A DNA stretch of 64,000 bases from Desulfoglaeba alkanexedens ALDC (GCF_005377625.1 NZ_CP040098.1:682001-746000), one strand, 5' to 3'. Positions 26,106 to 35,498 are shown, counted from the stretch's first letter. Program-made: numbers and translations. The notes: generated by a model from the sequence alone, not told the origin.

Positions 26106-26510
26106 ATCGGTTTTCTCCTCGATGGGCATTTCCCCTCGTTCCCTCCTTCCCCTCGTTCCCAAGCTCCAGCTTGGGAACGAGGGGGGGGAGTGGAATGGAC
26201 ACCTTATTCTGTTGAGCTGTACTTACCACGCCTTCGCGCCGGCGCCAATTCCTGTTGATTGACATCACGATGGCTGTTATAAGGGAACCGCCCGATTTAT
26301 CGATAGCTTACACGCGCGCTTTGCATGGAACTTCTATCGTGCCGCTGCTTCGAATGTTGCTTACGCCGCCATCCGTTCTCCCGCCGCCTCGGGCCCGAGC
26401 GACCTCCGGATCGCTTCCCGCCGCCTGCAAGGCACCGTTTCCCCTTTACATGGGCTTGAAAGCGATGAGGCTTTTGGGTAACCGCTGTCCACGATGTCGA
26501 GGAGGGACAC
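26106..26510. other. Intergenic region upstream of the mutase operon
   Basis: Holds one TTCCCAAGCT/AGCTTGGGAA palindrome (26,156-26,178). The rest (26,200-26,490) has no recognisable gene or strong hairpin. The promoter for the methylmalonyl-CoA mutase operon is probably here but I could not place it securely. Confidence 0.6.
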
Positions 26511-28190
26511 ATGTTTGACGAAAGGGCATTGGAAAAGATCAAAAAGAGCAAGGAAGAATGGGAGCAGGGAACTTTGGCCAAGTCGCTGGCCAAGTTTCCG
26601 GAACGCAAAAAGGTTTTTACGACCATCTCCGGAACCCCAGTGGAACGGCTATACACTCCCTTGGAAGTGGCCGGACTGGACTACGACCGCGACCTGGGTT
26701 ACCCAGGGACGTTTCCTTTCACCCGCGGCGTCCAGCCCACCATGTACCGCGGCCGTTTTTGGACCATGCGCCAGTACGCGGGATTCGGAAGCGCCAAGGA
26801 AACCAACGCCCGCTACCGGTACCTGTTGGAACAGGGGCAGACGGGACTGAGTGTCGCCTTCGACCTTCCGACCCAGGCCGGCTACGACAGCGACCATCCC
26901 CTTTCCATGGGTGAAGTGGGCAAGGTGGGCGTCGCCATCGATTCCATCGACGACATGCGCGTCCTGTTCGACCAGATCCCCCTGGACAAGGTCACCACTT
27001 CCATGACCATCAACGCCCCGGCCACGGTGCTTCTCGCTATGTATCTCGCCATCGCCGAAGAACAGGGCGTGCCCTTCGACAAAGTCGGCGGCACGGTCCA
27101 AAACGACGTGCTCAAGGAAATCATCTGCCGCGGCCAGTACATCTATCCTCCAAAGCCCACCATGCGGCTCACCGTGGACCTTATCGAATACTGCTTCAAG
27201 CACGTCCCGCGCTGGAACACCATCAGCATCAGCGGCTACCACATCCGGGAAGCGGGCTCCACCGCCGCCCAGGAAATGGCGTTCACCATCGCCGACGGCA
27301 TCGCCTACGTCCAGGCGTGCATGGACCGCGGCCTGGCCGTGGATTCCTTCGCCCCGCGCCTCAGCTTCTTCTTCAACGCCTTCACCAATGTCCTGGAAGA
27401 AGTGGCCAAGTTTCGGGCCGGCCGCCGCACGTGGGCCCGCATCATGAAAGAACGCTTCGGCGCCAAGGACCCGCGCTCCATGATGATGCGCTACCATGTT
27501 CAGACCGGCGGGGTGACCTTGACCGCCCAGCAGCCGCTCAACAACATCGTCCGCGTGGCGCTCCAGGCCTACGCCGCAGCCCTCGGCGGCTGCCAGTCGC
27601 TCCATACCAATTCCTACGACGAAGCCCTGTGTCTTCCCACGCAACAGGCGGTCACCGTGGCGCTCCGCACCCAACAGATCGTGGCCGAAGAAAGCGGCGC
27701 CACCGACACCATCGACCCGCTGGCCGGCTGCTACTATGTGGAAGCGATGACCGATCGCATCGAAAAGGAAATCGACGACTATATCCAGAAAATCGACGCC
27801 ATGGGCGGGACGCTCACCGCCATCGAACAAGGTTACATCCAGAAGGAAATCCAGAACAGCGCCTATCAGTTCCAGAAGGAAATCGAATCCAACGAACGGA
27901 TCTACGTGGGGATCAACAAGTACACCATGAAGGAAGAACCGCCCACCAACCTCCTGAAGGTGGACATGAAGGTGGGGGAAATCGAATCGGAAAAGATCAA
28001 GAGACTCCGAGCCGAACGGGATCCCGAAAGGTGGAAGAAGGCTCTGGACCGGCTTCGCGAAGTGTCCCAGACGGATGAAAACGTCATGCCCGCCGTGATC
28101 GAAGCGGTCAAGGCGCGGGCCACCATCGGCGAAATCTGCGACGTCTGGCGAGAAATTTTCGGCGAATACCGGCCCAAGGAATTCGTGTGA
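26511..28190 (+). CDS. Methylmalonyl-CoA mutase, large (catalytic) subunit
   Basis: Interconverts methylmalonyl-CoA and succinyl-CoA in propionate metabolism with adenosylcobalamin. The 559-residue protein is the catalytic TIM barrel only: YPGTFPFTRGVQPTMYRGR, RQYAGFGSAKETNARYRYLL, GQTGLSVAFDLPTQ, SISGYHIREAG and ALCLPTQQAVTVALRTQQI. The B12-binding domain is in a separate gene just downstream, so this is the two-gene form. AGGAGGG lies seven bases before the ATG. Confidence 0.97.
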   Translation: MFDERALEKIKKSKEEWEQGTLAKSLAKFPERKKVFTTISGTPVERLYTPLEVAGLDYDRDLGYPGTFPFTRGVQPTMYRGRFWTMRQYAGFGSAKETNARYRYLLEQGQTGLSVAFDLPTQAGYDSDHPLSMGEVGKVGVAIDSIDDMRVLFDQIPLDKVTTSMTINAPATVLLAMYLAIAEEQGVPFDKVGGTVQNDVLKEIICRGQYIYPPKPTMRLTVDLIEYCFKHVPRWNTISISGYHIREAGSTAAQEMAFTIADGIAYVQACMDRGLAVDSFAPRLSFFFNAFTNVLEEVAKFRAGRRTWARIMKERFGAKDPRSMMMRYHVQTGGVTLTAQQPLNNIVRVALQAYAAALGGCQSLHTNSYDEALCLPTQQAVTVALRTQQIVAEESGATDTIDPLAGCYYVEAMTDRIEKEIDDYIQKIDAMGGTLTAIEQGYIQKEIQNSAYQFQKEIESNERIYVGINKYTMKEEPPTNLLKVDMKVGEIESEKIKRLRAERDPERWKKALDRLREVSQTDENVMPAVIEAVKARATIGEICDVWREIFGEYRPKEFV

Positions 28191-28244
28191 TGCCGGCACG
28201 ACGCATGGCCTGAACGCCTTCATCGAAGACTGGAGGGAAATCCC

Positions 28245-28652
28245 ATGGCACAGGAAAAGAAAATCAAGGTCATCGTGGCGAAACCGGGGCTGGACGGGCA
28301 TGACCGCGGCGCCAAGCTGCTCGCCCGCATCTTCGCCGAAGCCGGCATGGAAGTGGTCTACACGGGGCTTCGGCAGACTCCGGAAATGATCGTGGACACA
28401 GCACTCCAGGAAGATGCCGACGTGGTGGGCCTGAGCAGCCTCTCCGGAGTCCACATGTACTTTTTCCCGCGCGTGGTGGAACTGTTGAAGCAGAAGGGCC
28501 TGGACGACGTGCTGGTGGTGGGGGGCGGCATCATCCCGCAGGAAGACGTCCCGGAACTGAAAGCGGCCGGGGTGGCGGAAATCTTCGGTCCGGGAACCCC
28601 CACCAATCAGATCGTGGATTTCATCAGGCAAAACGCGCGAAAGAAAAACTGA
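28245..28652 (+). CDS. Methylmalonyl-CoA mutase, cobalamin-binding subunit
   Basis: A 135-residue B12-binding domain. It has the base-off/His-on motif D17-x-H19-x-x-G22 ([11 protein letters not shown]), the [10 protein letters not shown] segment and GGGIIPQED. It follows the large subunit by 54 bases and provides the cobalamin site for it. Confidence 0.96.
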
Positions 28653-28732
28653 ACCCAACGGTTTCGGCCGGGGAACCGACGGCGCGTCACTCACCCCGGC
28701 CGAAATGCCCTGAAGACGCCGGAAGGACATGC

Positions 28733-29695
28733 ATGGCCGTGGACTATGCGAGCCAAGTGCTGGAAGGATCGCCGCGGGCCGCTGCGCGCGTTATCAGCTG
28801 GCTGGAAAACGAAGACGATCGGGTGACCCCCGTCATGGAAGCGCTCTATCCGCACACCGGCAAAGCGGCTGTGATCGGGATCACCGGGTCTCCCGGAGCG
28901 GGAAAGAGCACGCTCACCGACAAGCTGATCCAGGCGATCCGAGACGATGGCCTCACCGTGGGCGTGGTGGCTGTGGATCCTTCGAGCCCGTTTACCGGCG
29001 GGGCCATCCTGGGCGACCGGGTGCGGATGAGCCGGTTCAGCACGGATCCGGGGGTTTTCATCCGGAGCATGGCCACCCGGGGGCACCTGGGCGGCCTGGC
29101 GCGGGCCACCGCCGACGTGGTCAAGGTCCTCGACGCCCTGGGAAAGGACGTGGTCCTTATCGAAACCGTGGGAGTCGGCCAGGACGAGGTGGACATCGTG
29201 CGGCTGGCCGACACCACCTGCGTGGTGCTGGTACCGGGACTCGGCGACACCATCCAGACCATGAAAGCCGGGGTGATGGAAATCGCGGACATCTTCGTCA
29301 TCAACAAGGCGGATCGGCCCGGCGCGGACCAGCTCTACACCGAGGTGGCCCACCGGATCGAACAGGACGCCCAGATGCACGAAAAAGACTGGACGCCGCC
29401 GGTTCTCAAAACCGTCGCCGTGGAGGACCAGGGCGTGGACGTCCTGTGGGCCACCGTCCGCGATCATTGGAAATACCTGGACGAATCGGGGCGGCTGGAG
29501 GCCAGGCGCCGCGACCGGGCGCGCGAAGAAACACTCCGGATGATCCATCATGAAATCTTTCGAAAAATCCATGAACGACTGGCCGCCGACGGCGAACTGG
29601 AACGGATCGTGGACCGGATCGTGGCCGCCCGGGAAAGTCCGTACGGTGTGACGCGACGCATCGCGCGGGAGTGGCTGCGGGTGGACGACGCGTAG
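28733..29695 (+). CDS. meaB: Mutase-associated GTPase MeaB (ArgK family)
   Basis: G3E GTPase that protects the mutase and controls loading of adenosylcobalamin. The 320-residue protein has the P-loop GSPGAGKST (about 52-60), VDPSSPFTGGAILGDRVRM, ETVGVGQDEVDI and the base-recognition NKAD. It lies in the mutase operon, 80 bases after the B12-binding subunit. Confidence 0.96.
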   Translation: MAVDYASQVLEGSPRAAARVISWLENEDDRVTPVMEALYPHTGKAAVIGITGSPGAGKSTLTDKLIQAIRDDGLTVGVVAVDPSSPFTGGAILGDRVRMSRFSTDPGVFIRSMATRGHLGGLARATADVVKVLDALGKDVVLIETVGVGQDEVDIVRLADTTCVVLVPGLGDTIQTMKAGVMEIADIFVINKADRPGADQLYTEVAHRIEQDAQMHEKDWTPPVLKTVAVEDQGVDVLWATVRDHWKYLDESGRLEARRRDRAREETLRMIHHEIFRKIHERLAADGELERIVDRIVAARESPYGVTRRIAREWLRVDDA

Positions 29696-29779
29696 GCGGA
29701 TTCAGCGACTGGAAGCCGAGCGGGGGGCTTTCAAGCAACCCTTCCCCGCAAGTTGAACCTCAACCAACGGAGGACCCTC

Positions 29780-30190
29780 ATGAAGGTACTCAAAGTGGAC
29801 CACATCGGCATTGCCGTCAAAAGCATCGACGCCGCCAAGAAGCTCTACCACGACATCCTGGGGCTGGACGACGCCGGGAGTGAAACCGTGGAAGAACAGA
29901 AGGTCACCACCGCCTTCTTCCCGGTGGGCGATACCGAAGTGGAACTCCTGGAATCCACCGCCCCGGACGGTCCGGTGGCGAAATACATTGAAAAACGCGG
30001 TGAAGGCATCCAGCATATCGCCTTCCGCGTGGAAAACATCGAAGCGGCCCTGGCCGAACTCAAGGAAAAAGGCATCCAGCTCATCGACGAAAAGCCGCGC
30101 CGCGGCGCGGGCGGTGCCAAGATCGCCTTCCTGCATCCCAAGTCCACCTACGGGGTGCTGGTGGAATTGTGCGAAAGGGAAGCCCACTAG
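29780..30190 (+). CDS. mce: Methylmalonyl-CoA epimerase
   Basis: Converts S- to R-methylmalonyl-CoA. The 136-residue glyoxalase-fold protein carries the expected metal ligands: H8 (DHIGIAV), H79 (IQHIAFRV) and E129 (LVELCE). GGAGG precedes the ATG at 29780. The last 28 bases before its stop are repeated at 30,333-30,360 on the far side of a palindromic repeat cluster. Confidence 0.96.
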
Positions 30191-30519
30191 GGGGCTGTCC
30201 GAAAACACAGAATCAACCCTTCGGGGCAACGCAATTCCCCTCGTTCCCAAGCTCTGGCTTGGGAACGGCCTGATGGGAATCGAAGCTGGAGCTTCTGCAC
30301 AGTTGTGTTCCCAAGCTGGAGCTTGGGAACAAGGTGGAATTGTGCGAAAGGGAAGCCCACCAGAGCCCCTGGCGGCGGGGCGCCGCCCCTCCTGGGAGCG
30401 AGGGCGTCTCGCCCGCGTCTCTTCCCTACAGCGACCCGTAAAACCGGCGATGCCCCGCCGCCCCTGGGAGCGCGGGCGTCTCGCCCGCATCTACTTACTG
30501 AGGAAACCCATCGGAAACC
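30191..30519. repeat. Palindromic repeats flanked by a 28-base duplication of the mce 3' end
   Basis: Two TTCCCAAGCT-family palindromes (30,244-30,266 and 30,308-30,330) are followed by an exact second copy of the end of mce (GGTGGAATTGTGCGAAAGGG then AAGCCCAC, 30,333-30,360). Two CTGGGAGCG(A/C)GGGCGTCTCGCC units follow (about 30,391 and 30,467). A stretch near 30,195-30,238 recurs inverted at 57,686-57,735. No gene is visible. Confidence 0.85.
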
Positions 30520-32472
30520 ATGACACTCAAACGCACCAGCGCAACGGAACGCCTCTTCCCCTTTTCGGCCCTGGTTGGCCAGGACCTGATGAAACGGGCG
30601 CTCCTCTTGAACGTGGTGGACCCCACCCTGGGCGGGGTCCTCATCAAGGGCGAACGCGGGACCGCTAAATCCACGGGCGTCCGCGCCCTCATCAACCTGC
30701 TTCCCACCATCCGCGTGGTGGAAGGCTGCCCCTTTCAATGCGATCCGGACGATCCGGCGTCGTTTTGCCCCCATTGCGCCGAAAAGGCGGCGGCCGGCCA
30801 GAGCCTCCCGGTCAGGGAACGCCGGATCCGGCTGGTGAACCTGCCCATCGGCACCACCGAAGACCGACTTCTTGGCACCATCGACATTGAAAAGGCGCTG
30901 AAGACCGGCCGCAAGGCCTTCGAACCCGGCCTGCTGGCCGAAGCGCACCGCGGTATCCTTTACGTGGACGAAGTGAACCTTTTGAACGACCAGATCGTGG
31001 ACCTCTTTCTGGACGCGGCGGCGTCGGGCCGGAACGTGGTCGAACGGGAAGGGATCAGTTTCACCCACGCGAGCCGCTTCATCCTGGTTGGCACCATGAA
31101 CCCCGAAGAAGGCGACCTGCGTCCGCAGCTTTTGGATCGTTTCGGCCTCTCGGTCACCATCGAAGGCATCCGGGACGTGAAAGACCGGGTGGAAATCGTA
31201 AAGCGCCGCATCGCCTTCGAAACGGACCCGGAAGGCTTCTACGCCCGCTGGGCGGCGGCCGACGCCGAACTGGCCGAACGGCTTGCCCAGGCAAAGACCC
31301 TGCTTCCCCGCGTGGCGTTCACCGAAGAACTGCTGCAGACGGCTTCGAGCGTCGCCGTGGCGCTCGAAACCGACGGCCACCGCGCGGATATCGTCATGAT
31401 GAAGGCGGCCCGAGCCAACGCCGCCTTGGAAGGCCGAACCGCCATGACGGCCGAAGACCTGCAGCTCGCGGCCCGCCTGGCCCTCCCGCACCGCGTGAAG
31501 AAAACCCCGCTGCAAAAGACCGATTTCGACGAAGACAAGCTCCGGGAAGTCATGGCGCAGCACGCACCCGGAACCGCCGCCGGCGGAACCGAATGGGTGC
31601 CCGTCTACGAAAATCCCAAGAAACCGTCGAGCACCGCCGGAAGCTACAAGTCCCCTGTCGCCTGCGTGACGCACCTCTGCTCGGGAAGCCGTATCGCCCT
31701 GCCGCACCTTCCCTGGCATCGGCTGGATGCGGGCCGCCATCCCGGAAGGCGGTTCCTACTTCCGGATGTGCGCCGCTCGGGAAGCGTCCATGGAACGCGC
31801 CTTCCCGCCCCCGGAGGCCGCCTGGACGATGTCTCCCTCATCGGGACGCTTCGTGCCGCCGCAACGAGCCGGCTCAATCACAACGGCAACGGCCGCCTCT
31901 CCATCCGCCCGGAAGACATCCGCCTTCGGAAACGATCCCGGAAGACCGGGCTTTCCCTCATGATGGTCGTCGATTCCAGCGCATCCATGCGGACCAACGA
32001 CGCCATGGCCGTCACCAAGGGCGTGATCGATTCACTGCTCCAGGATCTTTACTTCCACCGGGACAAGCTGGGGATCATCACCTTTCGGCATACGGGAGCG
32101 GAAGTGCTGCTGCCGCTCACCCACAACATCCGGGACGCGGCCCGGAGCGTCGAAGAACTCCCCGTGGGTGGCCGGACGCCCCTGGCCTCCGGACTCGAAG
32201 TGGGAACCCGGCTCCTTTTGCAGGAAAAACGCAAGAACCCGGAAACCCTTCCGGTGATGCTCATCTTTTCCGACGGCCGGCCCAACGTGAGCTGTTACGG
32301 GGCGGACCCGCTGGAGGAAACCTTCGCGTGGGCGCAAGAAATCAAGCGGCAAAAGATTCAGGCGATCCTGGTGGACACGGAACAGAACCCCATGGCCCAG
32401 GGCTGCGGGTATGAAATCGCGCGGCGCATGGAAGCGGTGTACCTGCCGCTACACCGGCTGTTGGGATCGTGA
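30520..32472 (+). CDS. Magnesium/cobalt-chelatase-like AAA ATPase with VWA domain (ChlI-ChlD fusion)
   Basis: A 650-residue protein. The N-terminal part (about 15-350) is a MoxR/ChlI-type AAA+ ATPase with Walker A GERGTAKS (about 44-51), a Cys-containing insert (CPFQCDPDDPASFCPHCAEK) and Walker B LYVDEVNLL. After a Pro/Arg-rich linker (about 360-450) comes a von Willebrand A domain with the metal site DSSAS (about 485-489). Such I-D fusions power metal insertion by CobN/BchH-type chelatases. Location after B12-dependent mutase genes fits cobalt insertion, but no large chelatase subunit is in the window, so the metal is not settled. Confidence 0.85.
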   Translation: MTLKRTSATERLFPFSALVGQDLMKRALLLNVVDPTLGGVLIKGERGTAKSTGVRALINLLPTIRVVEGCPFQCDPDDPASFCPHCAEKAAAGQSLPVRERRIRLVNLPIGTTEDRLLGTIDIEKALKTGRKAFEPGLLAEAHRGILYVDEVNLLNDQIVDLFLDAAASGRNVVEREGISFTHASRFILVGTMNPEEGDLRPQLLDRFGLSVTIEGIRDVKDRVEIVKRRIAFETDPEGFYARWAAADAELAERLAQAKTLLPRVAFTEELLQTASSVAVALETDGHRADIVMMKAARANAALEGRTAMTAEDLQLAARLALPHRVKKTPLQKTDFDEDKLREVMAQHAPGTAAGGTEWVPVYENPKKPSSTAGSYKSPVACVTHLCSGSRIALPHLPWHRLDAGRHPGRRFLLPDVRRSGSVHGTRLPAPGGRLDDVSLIGTLRAAATSRLNHNGNGRLSIRPEDIRLRKRSRKTGLSLMMVVDSSASMRTNDAMAVTKGVIDSLLQDLYFHRDKLGIITFRHTGAEVLLPLTHNIRDAARSVEELPVGGRTPLASGLEVGTRLLLQEKRKNPETLPVMLIFSDGRPNVSCYGADPLEETFAWAQEIKRQKIQAILVDTEQNPMAQGCGYEIARRMEAVYLPLHRLLGS

Positions 32473-32664
32473 TCGTGATGTGCCCTGGGACAAAGAGCTA
32501 CATCCACAGATTACACAGATTCACACAGATAAATATAGGTGGATGAACCGATCAAACAATCAAGGAGCTTGATGGAAAATCCAATCACCTGTAGCCATCG
32601 GTGCAATCTGTGGACAAAGACATGATGGGAACCGCCGTCGCGGTATGACTTCGTCGGACAACGT
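32473..32664. repeat. CACAGATTACACAGATT-type repeat and flank
   Basis: CATCCACAGATTACACAGAT followed by TCACACAGAT occurs here (about 32,501-32,530), with a second block CTGTAGCCATCGGTGCAATC (about 32,588). The pairing recurs at 62,925-62,985. Versions of the first block also occur at 33,298, 34,891 and 38,083. No gene supported. Confidence 0.75.
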
Positions 32665-32665
32665 G

Positions 32666-32905
32666 TTAAGGTGTCGCACTCTGGGCGGAGCGCAAAGCGT
32701 GCTCCACTTCTGCAGGAAACTCCACCACGATGAAATGGCTCTTGTGATACAGATAATCTTCTCCACTCTCATCGACAATTCTTAACAGATCATCTCCGGC
32801 GCCCCGTTCATCCGGGATGATCTCATAGATTTTCCTTAAGATCAGAGATGCCTCATAATCTGAATTGTCGACACAGATAGCGAAATGTCTCTTGTGTTCA
32901 CTCAT
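32666..32905 (-). CDS. Small protein of unknown function (downstream member of pair)
   Basis: 79 residues from the ATG at 32903-32905: MSEHKRHFAICVDNSDYEAS ... HKSHFIVVEFPAEVEHAL. I do not recognise a domain. The gene starts four bases after the stop of the upstream small gene on the same strand, so the two form a bicistronic unit. Lower G+C than the flanking core genes suggests acquisition. Confidence 0.65.
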   Translation of the reverse strand: MSEHKRHFAICVDNSDYEASLILRKIYEIIPDERGAGDDLLRIVDESGEDYLYHKSHFIVVEFPAEVEHALRSAQSATP

Positions 32906-32909
32906 TGTC

Positions 32910-33143
32910 TTATTCCAAATAGCGTTTGATTTTGATGTCTTTGCGGCCAATCCCATGAGCCTCGTACCAGTGTAACTCTACCCACCTGATGTTTCCATTC
33001 GGCAGCCTGACATGGGCTCTGCCCTTCAGTTTCCTCCACCGCCCTGCTCCATAGGTCTTTTCGAGATACGCTAAATCGCGGATGCTCGTTCCGGCGGCAA
33101 TCACCTCAATCCCTTCGACTTGATCCAGGATTTCAAATCTCAT
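32910..33143 (-). CDS. Small protein of unknown function (upstream member of pair)
   Basis: 77 residues from the ATG at 33141-33143: MRFEILDQVEGIEVIAAGTS ... RWVELHWYEAHGIGRKDIKI. It is basic and compact. The size and two-gene layout resemble toxin-antitoxin pairs, but no motif proves it. A TTG six bases upstream is an alternative start. Confidence 0.65.
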   Translation of the reverse strand: MRFEILDQVEGIEVIAAGTSIRDLAYLEKTYGAGRWRKLKGRAHVRLPNGNIRWVELHWYEAHGIGRKDIKIKRYLE

Positions 33144-33297
33144 GATCAAAGGGACGCTGTTAGGTTTTTAGGGTCGCGTCAGAAAGAGGCGCCGTTCCTC
33201 GGCCATGCTTTGCCCCCCTGCCAACCGAATCGTTCGCAGAGGAAAGGGTGTCTGTCAAGACACGTGTCGCACGAAGTCCCGGAAAAGCAAAGAACAT

Positions 33298-33463
33298 CCA
33301 CAGATTACACAGATTTACACAGATTCCCCTCGTTCCCAAGCTGGACCTTGGGAACAAGAAGAGATGTTCCGCTATCGGTAGGAGCGGGCTTGCCCGCGAC
33401 CCGCAAAACCGGCAATCCTCCGTCGGCCCTGATCGCCGGCAAGCCGGCTCCTACCGGGGGGAC
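33298..33463. repeat. Palindromic repeats next to era
   Basis: CCACAGATTACACAGATT (33,299), one TTCCCAAGCT palindrome with arm changes (33,330-33,355), then GTAGGAGCGGGCTTGCCCGC and GATCGCCGGCAAGCCGGCTC separated by the CCGCAAAACCGGCAATCC spacer. They end within 10 bases of the era stop. Confidence 0.8.
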
Positions 33464-34366
33464 CTACCGCGGCGCCCGGTACCCGAATTCGGCCATCTGC
33501 CGCGCGTCTTTCCGCCAGTTTTTCTGAATTCTTACGAAAAGGCCCAAAAATACGCGGCAACCCAGCAACCCTTCGATGTCCATCCGGGCCTGGCGGCCGA
33601 TTTCCTTGAGCATCCGGCCGCCCTTGCCGATGAGGATCCCTTTCTGAGACGGGCGTTCCACGTGGATGGTGGCTTCGATGTGCACGCGCCGCCGTTCCGG
33701 GTCTTCGGAAAATCGATCCACGGTCACGGCCGCCGCGTAGGGCACTTCCTGCTCCGTCAGATGAAACACCTTCTCCCGAATGATTTCCGCCGCAAGAAAG
33801 CGTTCCGGCTGGTCGGTGATGTGGTCTTCCGGGTAGTAGCGCGGGCCTTCGGGAAGGAGACCGACCAATGCGTCGATAAGCTCCGGGACGCCGTCTCCGG
33901 TCAGGGCCGAAACGGGCACCACGGCTTCGAAATCCCGTAGTCCGCGGTACCGGTCGATGAGGGGAAGCAGCGCGGCCTTGTTTTTCAGAAGATCCACCTT
34001 GTTGATGACCAGGATCGCAGGGGTCGAAACGCCCGCCATGGCTTCCAACGCGAACCGGTCCGCCTCCCGCTCGGGTTCCGGTGCTTCGATCACGAAGCAA
34101 ATGGCGTCCACTTCATCCAGGGTCGCAAGCGCCGTATCGACGAGGATCCGGTTGAAGGCGTCTCGCGCCCGGTGGATCCCCGGGGTATCCACGAAGATCA
34201 TCTGGCAGTCGGGGCGGTTCAAGATGCCGAGGATGCGATTCCGCGTGGTTTGAGGCTTGGGGCAGGTGATGGAAATCTTTTCCTTGAGCACCTGGTTCAT
34301 GAGCGTGGATTTCCCCACGTTGGGGGCGCCCAGAAGGGCGACGAAGCCGGATCTGATGGACGACAT
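33464..34366 (-). CDS. era: GTPase Era
   Basis: Essential GTPase that binds 16S rRNA near its 3' end during 30S maturation. The 300-residue protein has G1 GAPNVGKST, G2/switch KPQTTRNRILG, G3 DTPGIH and G4 NKVD. The C-terminal KH domain carries VERPSQKGILIGKGGRMLKE. It begins at the ATG at 34364-34366. Confidence 0.97.
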   Translation of the reverse strand: MSSIRSGFVALLGAPNVGKSTLMNQVLKEKISITCPKPQTTRNRILGILNRPDCQMIFVDTPGIHRARDAFNRILVDTALATLDEVDAICFVIEAPEPEREADRFALEAMAGVSTPAILVINKVDLLKNKAALLPLIDRYRGLRDFEAVVPVSALTGDGVPELIDALVGLLPEGPRYYPEDHITDQPERFLAAEIIREKVFHLTEQEVPYAAAVTVDRFSEDPERRRVHIEATIHVERPSQKGILIGKGGRMLKEIGRQARMDIEGLLGCRVFLGLFVRIQKNWRKDARQMAEFGYRAPR

Positions 34367-34514
34367 GGTCTTCGGAAACTCCCGTTTTCGGCGTTTGGAT
34401 CGTACCGTAGGATTCTACCCGTCCGAAGATGACATTGCGAGAACCATCCACGGCACGGTTGAGGCGGCTGCAAAGCGTCCGTGATCATTCGGAGGCCGCC
34501 ACCATTTTCCGCCC

Positions 34515-34720
34515 TCGGTAGGAGCGGGCTTGCCCGCGACCCGTAAAGCCGGCAATCCTCCGTCGGCCCTGATCGCCGGCAAGCCGGCTCCTACAGGGGA
34601 TCGGCCCGGTTGACTTTGTTCCCAAGCTCCACCATCCACCTTGTTCCCAAGCTCCACCATCCACCTTGTTCCCAAGCTCCAGCTTGGGAACACACCTGTG
34701 CGGAAGCTCCAGCTTCCACA
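34515..34720. repeat. Palindromic repeats upstream of era
   Basis: The GTAGGAGCGGGCTTGCCCGC/GCCGGCAAGCCGGCTCCTAC pair (34,519-34,594) is followed by three partial or full TTCCCAAGCTCCA units (34,618-34,690) and GAAGCTCCAGCTTC (34,702). Confidence 0.8.
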
Positions 34721-34721
34721 C

Positions 34722-34950
34722 GGCTGTCCACATGCTTCTTGCCCCGCTTCCGTCCCCGCGCTATGTTTGTATCATAATCCGCCCCCGCTCCACCGTGGAT
34801 ACATTCACCAAAGGGCGCCGCGTGCGCGGCGCGTTTCCCTGTGGCCCCTGCAGGTCACGGATCGATGGGGCTGGTAACCCAAATGCGCATCCACAGATTA
34901 CACAGATTGACACAGATTAAAAAATAGGTAGCGTTCTAAAGTGGACACCT
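34722..34950. repeat. About 230-base long repeat, copy 1
   Basis: From GGCTGTCCACATGCTTCTTG through CTATGTTTGTATCATAATCC, CCACCGTGGATACATTCACC, a GC-rich palindrome (GGGCGCCGCGTGCGCGGCGC) and CCACAGATTACACAGATTGA to GGTAGCGTTCTAAAGTGGA. A second copy of about 85% or better identity lies at 37,912-38,147. The two bracket the hicBA/IS1380 region. No gene seen. Confidence 0.8.
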
Positions 34951-34980
34951 CAAGCAAAAAGGTTAACGAAGGTCAAAAAA

Positions 34981-35027
34981 TCCCCCTCCCCTTAATCCCC
35001 TCCCACAGGGGGAGGGGAAATAGAATT
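34981..35027. repeat. Inverted copy of the CCCCTCCCC repeat
   Basis: CCCCTCCCCTTAATCCCCTC followed by CCACAGGGGGAGGGG and AAATAGAATT, the reverse complement of the repeats at 16,403-16,712. Confidence 0.85.
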
Positions 35028-35066
35028 TGGATGTAGATTTCCCAAATGAGGCTGTAGGGGTGAGAT

Positions 35067-35498
35067 ATGACAAGACTCAACTTTATCGTGATCATGATAT
35101 TGCTTCTGGCGGGACAGTGTGTATGGGCGGAGGAGGTCCCATATACCCTTGAGGATAGAGATAGACTTATTAGAGTTGAAACTAAAATAGAGGAACTAGA
35201 CAGTAGGTTTGAGCAGATAGACAAACGCTTCGAGCAGGTGGAGAGGCGATTTGAGCAGCTGGAGAGGCGCATAGAGAGGCTGGAAAACGTAATGATGTGG
35301 GGATTCGGGTTATTATTTACCACGATGATAGGATTGGTTGGTTTTGTATTGTGGGACAGAAGAACAGCGCTGTCGCCTGCAATAAGGAAGAATAAAGAGT
35401 TAGAAGAAAGAAACGATAAGATTGAGAAGGCATTGAAGGAATATGCCTATAAAGAACCAAAGCTGGCTGAGATACTTCGCAATGTGGGTCTAATGTAA
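35067..35498 (+). CDS. Small exported/membrane coiled-coil protein
   Basis: A 143-residue protein of unknown function. It has an N-terminal signal peptide (MTRLNFIVIMILLLAGQCVWA, cut near residue 21), a coiled coil with repeated RFEQxxxR heptads (about 36-75), one membrane helix (about 77-96) and a charged tail. Base composition is lower in G+C than the core genes. GGGGTGAG precedes the ATG. It stands alone between repeats and the hicBA remnant. Confidence 0.75.
   Translation: MTRLNFIVIMILLLAGQCVWAEEVPYTLEDRDRLIRVETKIEELDSRFEQIDKRFEQVERRFEQLERRIERLENVMMWGFGLLFTTMIGLVGFVLWDRRTALSPAIRKNKELEERNDKIEKALKEYAYKEPKLAEILRNVGLM

Noticed and set aside
26259..26283. TTGACA and TATAAG as a sigma-70 promoter for the mutase operon
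   Set aside because: The spacing is only 13 bases, too short for a normal sigma-70 promoter.
31600..31870. Frameshift in the chelatase-like fusion linker
   Set aside because: The linker looks odd, but the frame stays open from the ATPase to the VWA domain and GTLRAAATSR matches the expected entry to the VWA part, so no shift is needed.
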